From: an uncultured Robinsoniella sp.
GTDB lineage: Bacteria; Bacillota; Clostridia; Lachnospirales; Lachnospiraceae
Assembly: GCA_900539655.1 (NCBI GenBank)
Contig: UQCR01000017.1
Coordinates: forward strand, 15,129 to 79,128
Length of the DNA stretch: 64,000 bases
Direction: 5' to 3'
The notes under the pieces were generated by a model. That model was not told where the DNA came from, did no database searches, and was given only the letters and a program-made list of their open reading frames with translations. Of the stretch, positions 18,553 to 29,500 are shown one piece after another (within the stretch, counting starts at the first letter, position 1; every line of letters begins with the position of its first letter). A program made the position numbers and the translations under genes.

Positions 18553-19395
18553 TCAGCCTTTTACCGAACCTGTCATACCGGCTACAAACTGTTTCTGCAT
18601 CAGGAAGAAAATCAATGCGGTAGGAATCGTTGCTATGACAACTGCGGTCATCATCATTCCGTAATCAGGCGTATAAGAGGAACCCATTGCAGAAATGATC
18701 AGCGGCAGCGTTCTGTTCTCACCTTTTAAGGCAATCAACGGCCAGAGATAATTGTTCCAGCTTGACATAAAGGTTACTACTACTGCGGCTGCATAAGTAG
18801 ATTTCATGGTTGGCATATATATTTTTGTAAAGATGCCCATTTCACCCAGTCCATCTATCCTGGCTGCCTCAACCAGTTCCTTTGGAAATGTCTTGGTATT
18901 CTGGCGGAAAAAGAATATCAGGAAGGCCGTTGCCACTGCAATGATAATAACCGACCCGGAAGTATTAAGTGCCAGGAATTTCAATACCGGAATATTTTTG
19001 AAATTAGAAAACAAACGGAATAACGGAACCATAAGCGCTGCAAAGGGAACCATCATGGACAGGAGGATAAAATTAAAGATCCGGTCCCTTACTTTTGACT
19101 TGTATATCTCAAATGCATATCCCGCTGCCGACGATACAACCATTGCAACTGCAGTGGTTACGACTGCAATAATGAGAGAGTTTTTAAAAGACGTTAAGTA
19201 ATTCAAATCCGATTGAAGCACTGCTTTTAAGTTTTCAAAAAAATATCCGCCGGGCATCAAGGTTCCTTTTGTAACATCCACCGATTTATTGGTTGCTGCT
19301 ATAATCATCCAAAAGAACGGGAAAATGGATACTACTGACAAAATGCTGAGAATTACATATTCTATACTTCTGATTACCTTTGATCTTCTACTCAT
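18553..19395 (-). CDS. Sugar ABC transporter permease, MalG-type
   Basis: 280 residues, six hydrophobic segments, with the EAA loop EAARIDGLGEMGIFTKIYMP that contacts the ATPase. The start overlaps the stop of the MalF-type gene by 4 bp (ATGA). No ATPase gene is present in the block, so a shared MsmK-type ATPase encoded elsewhere is expected, as is common in Firmicutes CUT1 systems. Confidence 0.92.
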   Translation of the reverse strand: MSRRSKVIRSIEYVILSILSVVSIFPFFWMIIAATNKSVDVTKGTLMPGGYFFENLKAVLQSDLNYLTSFKNSLIIAVVTTAVAMVVSSAAGYAFEIYKSKVRDRIFNFILLSMMVPFAALMVPLFRLFSNFKNIPVLKFLALNTSGSVIIIAVATAFLIFFFRQNTKTFPKELVEAARIDGLGEMGIFTKIYMPTMKSTYAAAVVVTFMSSWNNYLWPLIALKGENRTLPLIISAMGSSYTPDYGMMMTAVVIATIPTALIFFLMQKQFVAGMTGSVKG

Positions 19396-20258
19396 TCTTT
19401 ATCGTCACCTACTTTCATCTGAATAATGGATAAGATTACAATTAATAACACGATTACATAGGATACCGCCGCTGCATAGCCAAAATTCGGCTGGTATTTA
19501 AATAAGAGATTATAAATATACTGGGAGATGGTAATGGTGGCATTTGCCGGACCGCCATTTGTGATATTTACCGTCTCATCAAAGAGCTGCAGTGTACCTA
19601 TTGTAGAGTTAATAGTTGTGAACAATATAATTGGTTTTAACAGCGGTAAGGTAATGGATTTAAATTTCTGAAATCCTCCTGCGCCGTCAATTGCCGCCGC
19701 TTCATAAATAGAATCATCAATTCCCTGAAGTCCCGACAGATAGAATACCATATTATATCCGGTCCACCTCCAGGTGATGGCAATAATAATCAGGACTTTT
19801 GCAAATACCGGATGTGTTACCCAGGATATGGGTTCTGATATAAAATGCAGGTTCATCAGCATGATATTCACAAATCCGTCCGTTGCAAACAAACTTTTAA
19901 ATATAATGGAATATGCTACCAGGGAAGTAACACAGGGAAGGAATATTGCAGTTCTGAAAAAACCTCTTCCTTTTAGTTTTTTGTCGTTGAGCATTGACGA
20001 AATCACCAGAGCCAGAATAATCATAACCGGCACCTGGATGACCAGATACATCACTGTATTGCACAGTGCTTTTACAAATGTGGAATCTGTCAGCAGGCGC
20101 TTGTAATTCGCCGCACCTGCAAATCTTAAGTTATTTCCCATTCCGGTCTGCAGAGAAGTAACAAATGCCTGCACCATCGGATAGAAAACAAATGCCGCTA
20201 TTAGAATTACACTGGGAATAATAAACGCCCAGGATCTTCTGTCAATTTTTTTCTTCAT
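19392..20258 (-). CDS. Sugar ABC transporter permease, MalF-type
   Basis: 288 residues with six hydrophobic segments and the EAA loop EAAAIDGAGGFQKFKSITLP. Ribosome binding sites AAGGTAGAAGG precede the ATG. It follows the binding-protein gene by 62 bp and is translationally coupled to the second permease. Confidence 0.92.
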   Translation of the reverse strand: MKKKIDRRSWAFIIPSVILIAAFVFYPMVQAFVTSLQTGMGNNLRFAGAANYKRLLTDSTFVKALCNTVMYLVIQVPVMIILALVISSMLNDKKLKGRGFFRTAIFLPCVTSLVAYSIIFKSLFATDGFVNIMLMNLHFISEPISWVTHPVFAKVLIIIAITWRWTGYNMVFYLSGLQGIDDSIYEAAAIDGAGGFQKFKSITLPLLKPIILFTTINSTIGTLQLFDETVNITNGGPANATITISQYIYNLLFKYQPNFGYAAAVSYVIVLLIVILSIIQMKVGDDKE

Positions 20259-20320
20259 GACCTTCTACCTTCCTGAAAATGGGGCGCTGAACAATGCAGC
20301 ACCCCATTCTACCTTCTTTA

Positions 20321-21730
20321 TTATTGTGCTACTGCTGCTTCTGCCTGAGCCTGATAATCAGACAATGTAGAATCTATATCTGCTCCTGATACAATAGCCT
20401 GAAGCGCTTCTGTCATAATGTCCTCCAGTGCATATGTATGCAATCCGTAGTTAACAGATGGTACTTCCTGTGTCCATTTGGAGAAATCTTTGAAAATTTC
20501 CTGTCCGCCGAAGAAATCACTTCCCTTGGAGTAATTCTCTGCTGACTCTGCTGCATTTAAAGTACTAACAAGGGTAATGTCTGTTGCCAGCTGGTTCATC
20601 AAATCAACATTAGATGCAAATGTTTCTTTCAGGAAATCTTTTGCAGCCTGTTCGTTTCCTACATTTTTCAGAACATACCAGCCTGCTCCGCCGATAGAGG
20701 AAGCATTTACAGATTCTGCATTTGCATCCATCTTCGGGAATGGTGCCACTGCCCATTTACCGCTCTGGTCTTCTGCCTTCTGAATGGAAGGAGCAATCCA
20801 GCAACCCGTTACAACGGAAGCAACTTCGCCGTTATTGAAAGATCCTACAAACTGATCCCAGTCTGCTGTCTGTTTTGTAATGCCTGCTTCAACCAGCTTC
20901 TTGTATACTTCAATTGCATCTTTTAATCCTTTGTTATCCTTAAAATCAACTTTGCCTTCTGCATCTGTATACCAGGTACCTGCACTCTGCATCATCATAC
21001 GGATCTGTCCAATATCACTTGGATCGATGGTACACATGTCCACTCCGCATTTTTCTTTAACTGCTTTACCGATTTCAATGTATTTATCCCAGGTAAGGTT
21101 CTGCATGTCTTCCTTTGTATAACCAGCCTGCTCAATCAGGTCTGTACGGTAGAAGGTAGCAGCAACACCGGAATCAAATGGTATGCCAAGCATTTTACCA
21201 TCCATCTGGTTTACGCCTGTTTTATAAGCGGCAAAGGCCTCTGGACTTGCCACATCTGTCAGGTCTGCAAATTCATCGGGATAGGATGTCAGATAACCCT
21301 GAATCTTATAATCCTCAATCAATACAATATCAGGAAGTCCATCGTATGTTCCGGCGGAAAGACTGGTATTAAGCTGTGCTACAATGTCATCCTGTGCCAT
21401 GGTTACAACTTCTACTTCTGCTTCCGGATGGCTCTTCTGATAGATTTCTTTTGCCTGGTTAGCAGCTACAATATTAAATGACTCATCCCATGCCCAAATC
21501 GTAATTTTACTTTCTTCTCCTGATGCCGCCTGGGTATCCCCTGCTGTCTCACCTGCAGTCTCCGTATCATTTGCTGCTTCTGTAGTAGCGGCTGTTGTCT
21601 GTGCTGTTGTTTCCTCTGCTGCTGAAGTTCCTGCGTCCGTACTCTTTGTTTCCGTTCCGCTTCCTGAACATCCAGCCAGGCTGATTACCATAGCTCCTGC
21701 TAATAATGCTGCTAAGACTTTCTTCTTCAT
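20321..21730 (-). CDS. Sugar ABC transporter substrate-binding lipoprotein
   Basis: 469 residues. Lipoprotein signal peptide with lipobox LAGC (lipidated Cys about residue 21), then a Thr/Ala/Glu-rich flexible linker (about 25-75), then a type-1 extracellular solute-binding fold (ITIWAWDESFNIVAANQ onward). A strong AGGAGG site precedes the ATG. First gene of the importer block. The genes around it suggest a galactose-containing oligosaccharide as ligand; this is inference. Confidence 0.92.
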   Translation of the reverse strand: MKKKVLAALLAGAMVISLAGCSGSGTETKSTDAGTSAAEETTAQTTAATTEAANDTETAGETAGDTQAASGEESKITIWAWDESFNIVAANQAKEIYQKSHPEAEVEVVTMAQDDIVAQLNTSLSAGTYDGLPDIVLIEDYKIQGYLTSYPDEFADLTDVASPEAFAAYKTGVNQMDGKMLGIPFDSGVAATFYRTDLIEQAGYTKEDMQNLTWDKYIEIGKAVKEKCGVDMCTIDPSDIGQIRMMMQSAGTWYTDAEGKVDFKDNKGLKDAIEVYKKLVEAGITKQTADWDQFVGSFNNGEVASVVTGCWIAPSIQKAEDQSGKWAVAPFPKMDANAESVNASSIGGAGWYVLKNVGNEQAAKDFLKETFASNVDLMNQLATDITLVSTLNAAESAENYSKGSDFFGGQEIFKDFSKWTQEVPSVNYGLHTYALEDIMTEALQAIVSGADIDSTLSDYQAQAEAAVAQ

Positions 21731-21807
21731 TTCATATCCTCCTGATTTAATTTGGTTTGTTTGTCTTTGTTTATGTTAGTATTTTAGCATAGGAAATTTG
21801 TGAACCC

Positions 21808-21835
21808 ATAGTATTAACTTTATATATATTTTCAA
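21808..21835 (-). promoter_or_regulatory. Possible promoter of the galactoside importer operon
   Basis: Minus strand TTGAAA (21830-21835), 16-bp spacer, TACTAT (21808-21813), about 80 bp upstream of the binding-protein start. Confidence 0.45.
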
Positions 21836-21869
21836 AATTTTAAGTTACTTTCACAATTTCTTGTACTTT
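21834..21869 (-). promoter_or_regulatory. Candidate YesN operator: two 18-bp direct repeats
   Basis: The minus strand has AAAGTACAAGAAATTGTG directly followed by a second AAAGTA-N6-AATTTTG-like copy, the two AAAGTA boxes exactly 18 bp apart (21864-21869 and 21846-21851), abutting the proposed -35 box. AraC-domain regulators typically bind such adjacent direct repeats. The assignment is inference. Confidence 0.4.
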
Positions 21870-21915
21870 TTTGTGATATCTGGATTATTTTGGACTGGAA
21901 TAGCTATTAGTCATA

Positions 21916-24900
21916 TCACTCTCCTCTTATAGAATTTATTTTCTCTACTGCATACTGAAGTATAATTGCACCATCGCTGCTATCACATATGTTGTCCCCA
22001 TTTACGTTTCCTGCCTCTATTTGTTCCTGTGTGAGTATTTTGGCTTCAGCAGTGTATTTTAGCAGTTCTGCAACATCTCGGGTATCAACGGTACCATTTA
22101 AATCTATATCTCCCAGAAGACGTGCTTTTAAAATTTCTGCTATCAGCTTCTTTAATACTTCTCCTGTAATATCAGATCCTGCCTCAGAATCGTCGTATAC
22201 CTCTCTTGCTTTCAAAGTAACGGCTTCTAGTCCCGTGATAGTACTTTCTACATAGTTACCGGCACTTGCCAAAATCTCATCCGATTTATCAATGGCATTT
22301 TTAAGCTCTTCCTTATTTGCTCTTCGAATCATACTGGACATTGCATTTGCCAGATTATTATATGCTTTATTGATTTCTTCTTCTGAATTTATATTTTGAT
22401 CCATCTCTTTTGCGTCTTCCAAAGCAATTTTCAGGTTTTCTATGCATGATAATGTATACAGTTCTGATTTCTCCATAATCTGTTCAGCAATCTGAATGAG
22501 AATGTCAAGTCTTGTATCTGACTTTATTACCAATAGATTGGTAACCGCTGTCATTAATTCTGTTGACGCCTGATTAACAGCTCCCTGGTCAGCTCCAGTA
22601 TTGTTCAGAACCGACTGAGCTTTTGATAAACTAATCCTAACATTACTTACACTTTCTGGTGTATATTCTGACAATCCATCTTCATCTGCAAGAATTGCTT
22701 CTACTCCCCTAACTGTAGCTTTTAAACCAACTTTATGAGTTGAGCTTTCCAATAAATTGCAGGCTGTTATTAAATCAATAAATGCACTATCTGCCTGTTC
22801 CTGTTCTGCTTCTGTGTTGTCCACTAAATCTCTGGCTGAGTTTAACGCCGACTGAACGATATTCCAGCTTTCCTCTGTATAATACTTATTTTCTTCGTAC
22901 TCCTGCTCTAGTTTTTCAGCCATTGTAATTGCCAGCTTTAAGCTGGTCATATCCGTTTTTTCGCCAGGCTCCGGTGCTTCATCTGTTACAGTAACCTGAC
23001 ACGTGGCAGAAAACCCCCCATCCTTTCGGGTAACCGTAATAATCGCCTGACCTGCAGATAAAGCCTTTGCCAGACCGCTTTTGTCAACGGATACAACTTC
23101 ATTGTCGCTGCTTGACCATGTCAGTCCTGGAATTGCCGGATTTACTTCTTTAATTGTTACATTTAGTGCCAGCGTTTCATCAACATCAAGCTCTGCTTCT
23201 GCGGTATTTAGTTCAACTCCCCGTTCCGGAACGACATGTTCTCCATCCTGAACCCAGAATTCAATGGAATAAGGTGGAAGCGTAGGACTGATAGTTTCCC
23301 CGCTTAAGGTACCTAATGTAATTTCATTTTCACTTTGCGGCGTATATCGATAACCTCTCCATGTGTCATCCAGACCAGTGCTGATATTGAAAGTAAATAA
23401 ATCAGTTTTTGACCTGTTTGTAAGAACAATTATCTGCTTACCTTCCTGAGTCTGATAAGACATGATACGATTGTCCTCCCGTACTCTATCTTCCGAAACT
23501 TCGTAACGTATCGAATTCCACGGCATATATTTTAAAAATCCACGTATTGCGTTCCAGTTTTGATAATTATATTCCCAATGTCCCGCTTCAACTCCTTCAA
23601 AACCTTCCGGAACACTTTCTTTACTCTCGTCAAAATCCAATGGACGGAACGAACCAAGTGAAAATCCGCTTGCCTCACTATTACCAAATGGCTTTAAAAC
23701 ATGAAGCCAATGCCATGTAGGTGAATTTTCGAAAGTCATCCAGTTCATAATAGACTGTGCTGTATTAATACACTTCCAATCACTTGTTGCGGAGAAATAT
23801 TCAAATTCATTATTATATACAGGAATGTCATCTCTTACTTTTCCACTGTTATAATAATCTGCATTGTTAATTTGATCATTGGAATCATAGCCAATACGAT
23901 GGAACGTCCACCCATCAATTTCATTAACCAGTTCCGGATCCTTCTTAAGTTCCTGTACCGTTGAGCTATATTGGCCATTCCAACTGTCAGCATGAATATG
24001 GATATCCGGAAAAGCCGCCCTGATCTTTGGAACGACTGCTTTCATCGTCTGATAATATTCTTCATTTGTATATTTACAGTGAGAATAATCACGTACCCAA
24101 TGATCAGCTTCATTTTGTAAACCCCATTGGACTACAGGAATTCCATTGGCTTCCAGCATTTTTAAATCCTCTACTATGGTATCTGCAAAATCATTTAAAA
24201 ATCTCTGTTTATCTCCTTTATAAACCGGATCATTTGCAAAGTTACGTGAAAAACATCTTAAGCCGTCCGTGTCATCTGTATTTCCGTGTATGTAAGAACC
24301 GCTTGCCTTAAAATAAGGTGTAGGTGACCAGAATTCAAAATCAATTCCCTCTACTCCTGACATCTCGATCATTTCTGCCAGTTCTTCATTCTGCGTATCC
24401 CAGCGTTCCTGCAAATGCTTTCCTTCTTCATCAACCCCTCTGTAATAAAGCCCTCCTGGAAATCTGACATATCGAAATCCCGACATCATATCCTTATACA
24501 GCCTTTCCCTTTCAGACTGAATCAATCCATAAGGTACAGACCTTAACTGACTTTCCGGTAACCCATTATTTCCTGACCCAATGGAATCACTCTGCACTTC
24601 AATGCCCAGTCCCCAGATTGTCTGCTTTGGATTATCTAGTTGTATAGCATACTCACCTGAACCGCCTTTAACTTCCTGAGATGTAATTGCTCCTACAAAA
24701 TCTACGTCAAGACTTGAATTATCAGCAAAAAAACCAACACTTCCGCTTCTGGAGTATTCCGTTTTTAGATATTCTTCTCCCGATATAAAAACTGATAATT
24801 CAGGATATTCAAACACTGTCTGAATCTGTATTTCTTTATTTTCCTCATAAGGAAGAGTTTTATCACTTTCCTTTAATAATTTGTCTGACTGCTCATCATA

Positions 24901-26487
24901 TAGAACAAGCTTATTTGTATTAGTATCCAAATATAATTTTAGATATGTATTGTTAGACCCACTTAAAATCAATCCAAATTTTGCACCGCTCTTTATTTCA
25001 TATGGTTTTATTACCGTATGTATAATTACATTAAGACAACCTTCAGGTTCTAGCTGTGCTTCTCCGTCAGTAATTTTCAAATATCCATCTTCAACACTAC
25101 AGTTTCCTTTTGTTCCCCATGTGTTTAAACTGTCTGACATATCAAAGTCCTCGTATACAGCATTATATCCTGTATACTCCAATAATAATGCATCAAAAAC
25201 CAACAGACCAGACTGTGCGTTATTTTTCAGGCTTACATCAATCAATCCATTTTTACTGATATAAACCTTACCTATCAAATTATATCCTGCGTTCATTTCG
25301 GAACTGTTAATCTTGAATTCTTTTCCACTGACTGAAAGTACTGCATCATCACTCCTGCTGATTCCTTTTTCCGGCATGTGATATCTAATATTATAATATC
25401 CTTCCCTCTTCACCTGAACAATGTCCATTAGCATGTCAGTAGATTCTGTAAGTATATAGTCACTTCCAATTGCCGTATCCAGACTTTGTGTCTCCCATTT
25501 CGCTGTTGCAATTACAGATTTGCTATCAACTTCTGTGTCTAATAATTCAAACAGCACTGCATCTGCTATTGTATATCCAGAAACTGCACCTTTTATGGTG
25601 ACAGAGGATGTCATTCCTGCTTCAAAATTATACATACCAACCAATTGCCATGTCCCGTTTTTTCCCTGCTGGTTAACATATTCTGAAGTTTCACCATTTT
25701 TATGTTTAATTAAGTAAGGAACTTCCGATGCCAAGTCTCCATTTCCTTCAGGCATTTGAGTATATACTGCATATTTTCCGGACTTGGTAAGTTTAGGTGT
25801 AAAGGTTACAGATGCCTGGGTATTACCCGGACCAATGGTAAGATAGTTCTCGCCAAAGTATCCTGGTCTGTATTTTGATACAGTCCATTCGCCTTTAGCT
25901 GCTGCCTGGGTGTTATCTACTGTTATCTTTTGAACCTGGTCATCAGGTACTTCATATTGAAACCTGACTGCATCTGCAAGTGTATTTACATTTTCACCTG
26001 CGCCATCTGCACACACACGCACTGAATATATCTGACCTTTTTCAAACGTATAAGAACCAATTGTATTCCAATGGCCCCCTATTCCTCTTTGGTCTGTTGT
26101 CTTTGTATCTAAGACTTCATTATCATGCCTAACTGTGTATACTGCCTTAGAATTAATGTCGTGTACTCCCGACTCGCTGTTTGGAATCCAGAAAGAAACG
26201 CTGTACTCTCCTGCTGCCGGTGCTTTCATATTCCACTGGAACCAAGTACTTTCGCCGCTTCCCAAAGAGCCCACAGAGTAGTTACTCCTATATTTCCCTT
26301 CACGACCGGCACTCAATTTCCAAGCCCCTGATTTTTGAATAAACTCCGTATCGGAATTATCAATAATAATTTCTTCCTTTTCTGCTGCTAATGCAGTAAA
26401 TCCTGTAAAATACGGTAAAACTACCGTCAGTAATAACATCATACTAAACAAAAATATTATTTTCATATTTGCTGCTTTCTTTTTCAT
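21916..26487 (-). CDS. Secreted GH30-like glycosidase with FIVAR repeats and dockerin
   Basis: 1523 residues, exported (signal peptide about 1-35). Order: two golvesin-like beta-sandwich modules (about 38-320), a third related module (about 320-440), a LamG/DUF1080-like module (about 445-605), a GH30-like clan GH-A catalytic domain (about 615-1075), a Big2 Ig-like domain (about 1085-1165), three FIVAR-type helical repeats (about 1180-1430) and a C-terminal type I dockerin (about 1455-1523; calcium loops DIDLNGTVDTRD and NVNGDNICDSSD). Proposed acid/base Glu in WGLQNEADHW, nucleophile Glu in YNNEFEYFS; FEFWSPTPYFKASGS fits the GH30 WSPPxWMK segment. GAGAGGAT precedes the ATG. It lies 25 bp after the phosphodiesterase gene. 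The substrate is unknown; neighbouring LacZ hints at galactans. Confidence 0.85.
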   Translation of the reverse strand: MKKKAANMKIIFLFSMMLLLTVVLPYFTGFTALAAEKEEIIIDNSDTEFIQKSGAWKLSAGREGKYRSNYSVGSLGSGESTWFQWNMKAPAAGEYSVSFWIPNSESGVHDINSKAVYTVRHDNEVLDTKTTDQRGIGGHWNTIGSYTFEKGQIYSVRVCADGAGENVNTLADAVRFQYEVPDDQVQKITVDNTQAAAKGEWTVSKYRPGYFGENYLTIGPGNTQASVTFTPKLTKSGKYAVYTQMPEGNGDLASEVPYLIKHKNGETSEYVNQQGKNGTWQLVGMYNFEAGMTSSVTIKGAVSGYTIADAVLFELLDTEVDSKSVIATAKWETQSLDTAIGSDYILTESTDMLMDIVQVKREGYYNIRYHMPEKGISRSDDAVLSVSGKEFKINSSEMNAGYNLIGKVYISKNGLIDVSLKNNAQSGLLVFDALLLEYTGYNAVYEDFDMSDSLNTWGTKGNCSVEDGYLKITDGEAQLEPEGCLNVIIHTVIKPYEIKSGAKFGLILSGSNNTYLKLYLDTNTNKLVLYDEQSDKLLKESDKTLPYEENKEIQIQTVFEYPELSVFISGEEYLKTEYSRSGSVGFFADNSSLDVDFVGAITSQEVKGGSGEYAIQLDNPKQTIWGLGIEVQSDSIGSGNNGLPESQLRSVPYGLIQSERERLYKDMMSGFRYVRFPGGLYYRGVDEEGKHLQERWDTQNEELAEMIEMSGVEGIDFEFWSPTPYFKASGSYIHGNTDDTDGLRCFSRNFANDPVYKGDKQRFLNDFADTIVEDLKMLEANGIPVVQWGLQNEADHWVRDYSHCKYTNEEYYQTMKAVVPKIRAAFPDIHIHADSWNGQYSSTVQELKKDPELVNEIDGWTFHRIGYDSNDQINNADYYNSGKVRDDIPVYNNEFEYFSATSDWKCINTAQSIMNWMTFENSPTWHWLHVLKPFGNSEASGFSLGSFRPLDFDESKESVPEGFEGVEAGHWEYNYQNWNAIRGFLKYMPWNSIRYEVSEDRVREDNRIMSYQTQEGKQIIVLTNRSKTDLFTFNISTGLDDTWRGYRYTPQSENEITLGTLSGETISPTLPPYSIEFWVQDGEHVVPERGVELNTAEAELDVDETLALNVTIKEVNPAIPGLTWSSSDNEVVSVDKSGLAKALSAGQAIITVTRKDGGFSATCQVTVTDEAPEPGEKTDMTSLKLAITMAEKLEQEYEENKYYTEESWNIVQSALNSARDLVDNTEAEQEQADSAFIDLITACNLLESSTHKVGLKATVRGVEAILADEDGLSEYTPESVSNVRISLSKAQSVLNNTGADQGAVNQASTELMTAVTNLLVIKSDTRLDILIQIAEQIMEKSELYTLSCIENLKIALEDAKEMDQNINSEEEINKAYNNLANAMSSMIRRANKEELKNAIDKSDEILASAGNYVESTITGLEAVTLKAREVYDDSEAGSDITGEVLKKLIAEILKARLLGDIDLNGTVDTRDVAELLKYTAEAKILTQEQIEAGNVNGDNICDSSDGAIILQYAVEKINSIRGE

Positions 26488-26511
26488 ATGTATCCTCTCT
26501 CTTCCTTTAAT

Positions 26512-29500
26512 TTATTTCTTAAACTCGGATATTTTTTCTGCAGTTAATTTTAAAATTAAACCCGCATCACAGCTATCCGATCTGCCGTCAAAGTTTATAT
26601 CCGATAATGTTTTTTGTTCTTCCGTAAAATCTATTTTCTCTGCATTATAACTTAGTAATATTGCCGCATCCTTAGTATTCACTACACTATTCCAGTCTAT
26701 ATCGCCCATAAGACGAGCTTTAAGAATTTCCTGTATCAGAATTTTAAGCACCTCACCTGTCATACTTGTATCAGTATCTGGATTATCATATATCTCCTGA
26801 GCTTCCTTAGTTACGGGTTCAAGCTGAGCGATACTATTTTCCAAATATTTCGATGCATACTTTAAAATTTCTTTTGCCTTATTTAAAGCATTGCTTAATT
26901 CATCTTTATTGGCCTTTCTAACCAGTGATGTTAAAGCTTCAGCAAGCTTCTCATAAGCAACAGTCATCTCTGCCTCCACATGCTGATTATTAGCATTTTT
27001 TGCCTTCTCTAATGCAGTTTTTAGCTTATTTATACTGGATGGTGTATACCTCTCTGCTTTCTCTAATATCTGTTCTGCTTTCTGAATAAGAATACTTAGC
27101 CTTGTGTTTTCTTTTATTACCAGCATGCTGGTAACTGCTGTGAGCAAATCTGTTGTTGCCTGATTAATGATTCCCTGATCCACCGCAGAGTTTTCAGATA
27201 CATTCTTTACCTTCTCAACAGCATTTCTCACTGCATCTATACATTCTGGCGCATATTGCTTCAACTTTTCAACATCTGCAAGAATTGCCTCAGCACCACT
27301 TAAAGCTGCTCTTAGCCCTACTTTTTGAGGTTTATATTCCAGTAAATTGCAGGCTGTTATCAGCTTCACTAATGATTCATCTGCCTCTTCCTGTGTTAGA
27401 TCCACTTTTTTTGCCAGCTCTTTGGCCTCAATAAGTGCTTCTTCCGCTTTTCCCCAACTTTCTTCTGTATAAAATTGATTTTTTTCATGTTCTTCTTTCT
27501 GTTTTTCTGTCATTGTAATTGCAAGATTTAAACTTGAAATGTCTGGTTTTTCTACCGGTTCACCTTTTTCATTTTTAATATCAGGATATATTTCTTTACC
27601 TGTCTCTGTACCTAACATAAGCTCCTTTAAAACCGGCTGCTCATTTCCTTGTGATAAAAAACGGATTGTTGCAATTTTTACAGGCTGATTGTTGTATGAA
27701 ATTGTTAGATTTAACATACCGTTTACGACTTCCTGCCTGACAATCGTCCCCTCCGTTTCTACTGTTTCTACTTCAGCTCCTTTTAAATCAATTACTGCAT
27801 CCACTGCCCTCGTCTCTGACCGGGGATTTTTAAGGGACAACTCGCCTGCATTTTCCCCGCATTTAAAGATAATGTTTTCTATGTCTCTATTTTTTTTGTA
27901 CAATTCCTCCTGTCTAAGGAACATATTATTATCAAATACTTGTCCTGTCATAGAATTAGGTATATCTACACGCAATGCAGACAAAACAATAGGGGAAATA
28001 TCTCCATTTGATCCATTATTAAGCCTTGTACCTGAATTAACGGTCTGTCCTCCTACACCTATAAATACATCCATATTCGAAGGATCTGTGGAACCATGGT
28101 TGTATCCACTTCCACCATGATCTGCATTAGTGACGATCAGAGTGTCTTCATACCTTTCTGTTTCCTTTAATGCTTTAATTACAGCTTTGTAATAATTATC
28201 ATAATGCTGTAACTCATTGTAGTAGTTCTCATTGAAGTATCCACTGCTATGACCAACATGATCCATCCAGTCACTTTGCATATATACAACTGCAGTATTT
28301 TTATATGCCTCGCTTCTAATAAATTCTGCCACATCATAAAAACTCTGTTTTTCTGCAGAAGTTCTCCCCGTCACTTGCGCATCTGGTTCAATAATACCAT
28401 TTATTATGTTTGACCACTCTGCAAAAGCTACATTTTGTCGTTCCGGAAAAGCATCTGATACTGCTTTAAAAATAGATGGATACAACGGTGGTGTTCTATT
28501 AAAATCTGTAAAATACTCAACTCCTGTACTATCATTATCAATCTGATAATCACCAGGTGCCTCCATCCACGAAATACCATGAAGGATAGAAAAATAATTT
28601 TGTGCGGACATAGATGGCTGAACAGCTTGTGCAGTATAACTTGTAGCAAATTCATGATTCATAAGATCCACTACATAATCATTTTTTCGCTTTGACATGG
28701 TTTCTTCATCACTATAAATAACCGGTGTAGTCCAATTATTAGGCGCATAGTAGATTCCATCAGGATTCCACACCGTACCGGCCCCGTCAACTGTTAAAAT
28801 TACTGCATGTTTATAAGGAAATATAGATGATTCCGCGGCCACAGACTTTTTAAATTCTCCGTCAGCCATTACAACATCCCCCACCCCAATCACACCATCT
28901 CTGTTCAAATCCAATTCCTTTTTAGAAAAAATCTGTAATTCCTTATTAATGTCAGGTGAAATTTCCTGATCAATTTGACCGTCGTTGAAGTATGCTGAAT
29001 AATTACCAGTACTTATAGATGTTGTCACTGATTCATCCAACACCTTAGTTCTAAACTGCAGTCTTCCAATCCTTGTGTCTGCATAGTTTTTAAAGCTTGA
29101 TGTGGATAACCATCTATTTAAAACCACGTGAAGCTTACCAGGCTCTGTCTCTGTAACAAAGGCATCTTCTGTTAAGTACTGCGTGCCAGAATATTCCAGA
29201 CAAGAAACGTCATACATAATATCATATTCTATTTTGTTGACATCGTAATTACTGTTTTTGTTTGCATGGATATCTAAGTCCCAGACACTCCCCTCAGAAG
29301 TCGTATCAGAACCAACCATTCCCAAATTAACAAGTCCCCGTTCTTCTATATCTACGTCATAAAAAGCACTATTACTCATCTGCAAAACTTCTTCATCCGT
29401 TACAGCCCTGCTATATATCTTAGCAAATCCCATATCTACATCCGAAAAAAACTGAACACTGTGATCGTCATCACTGTCACCTCCTAAAACCATATTCCAT

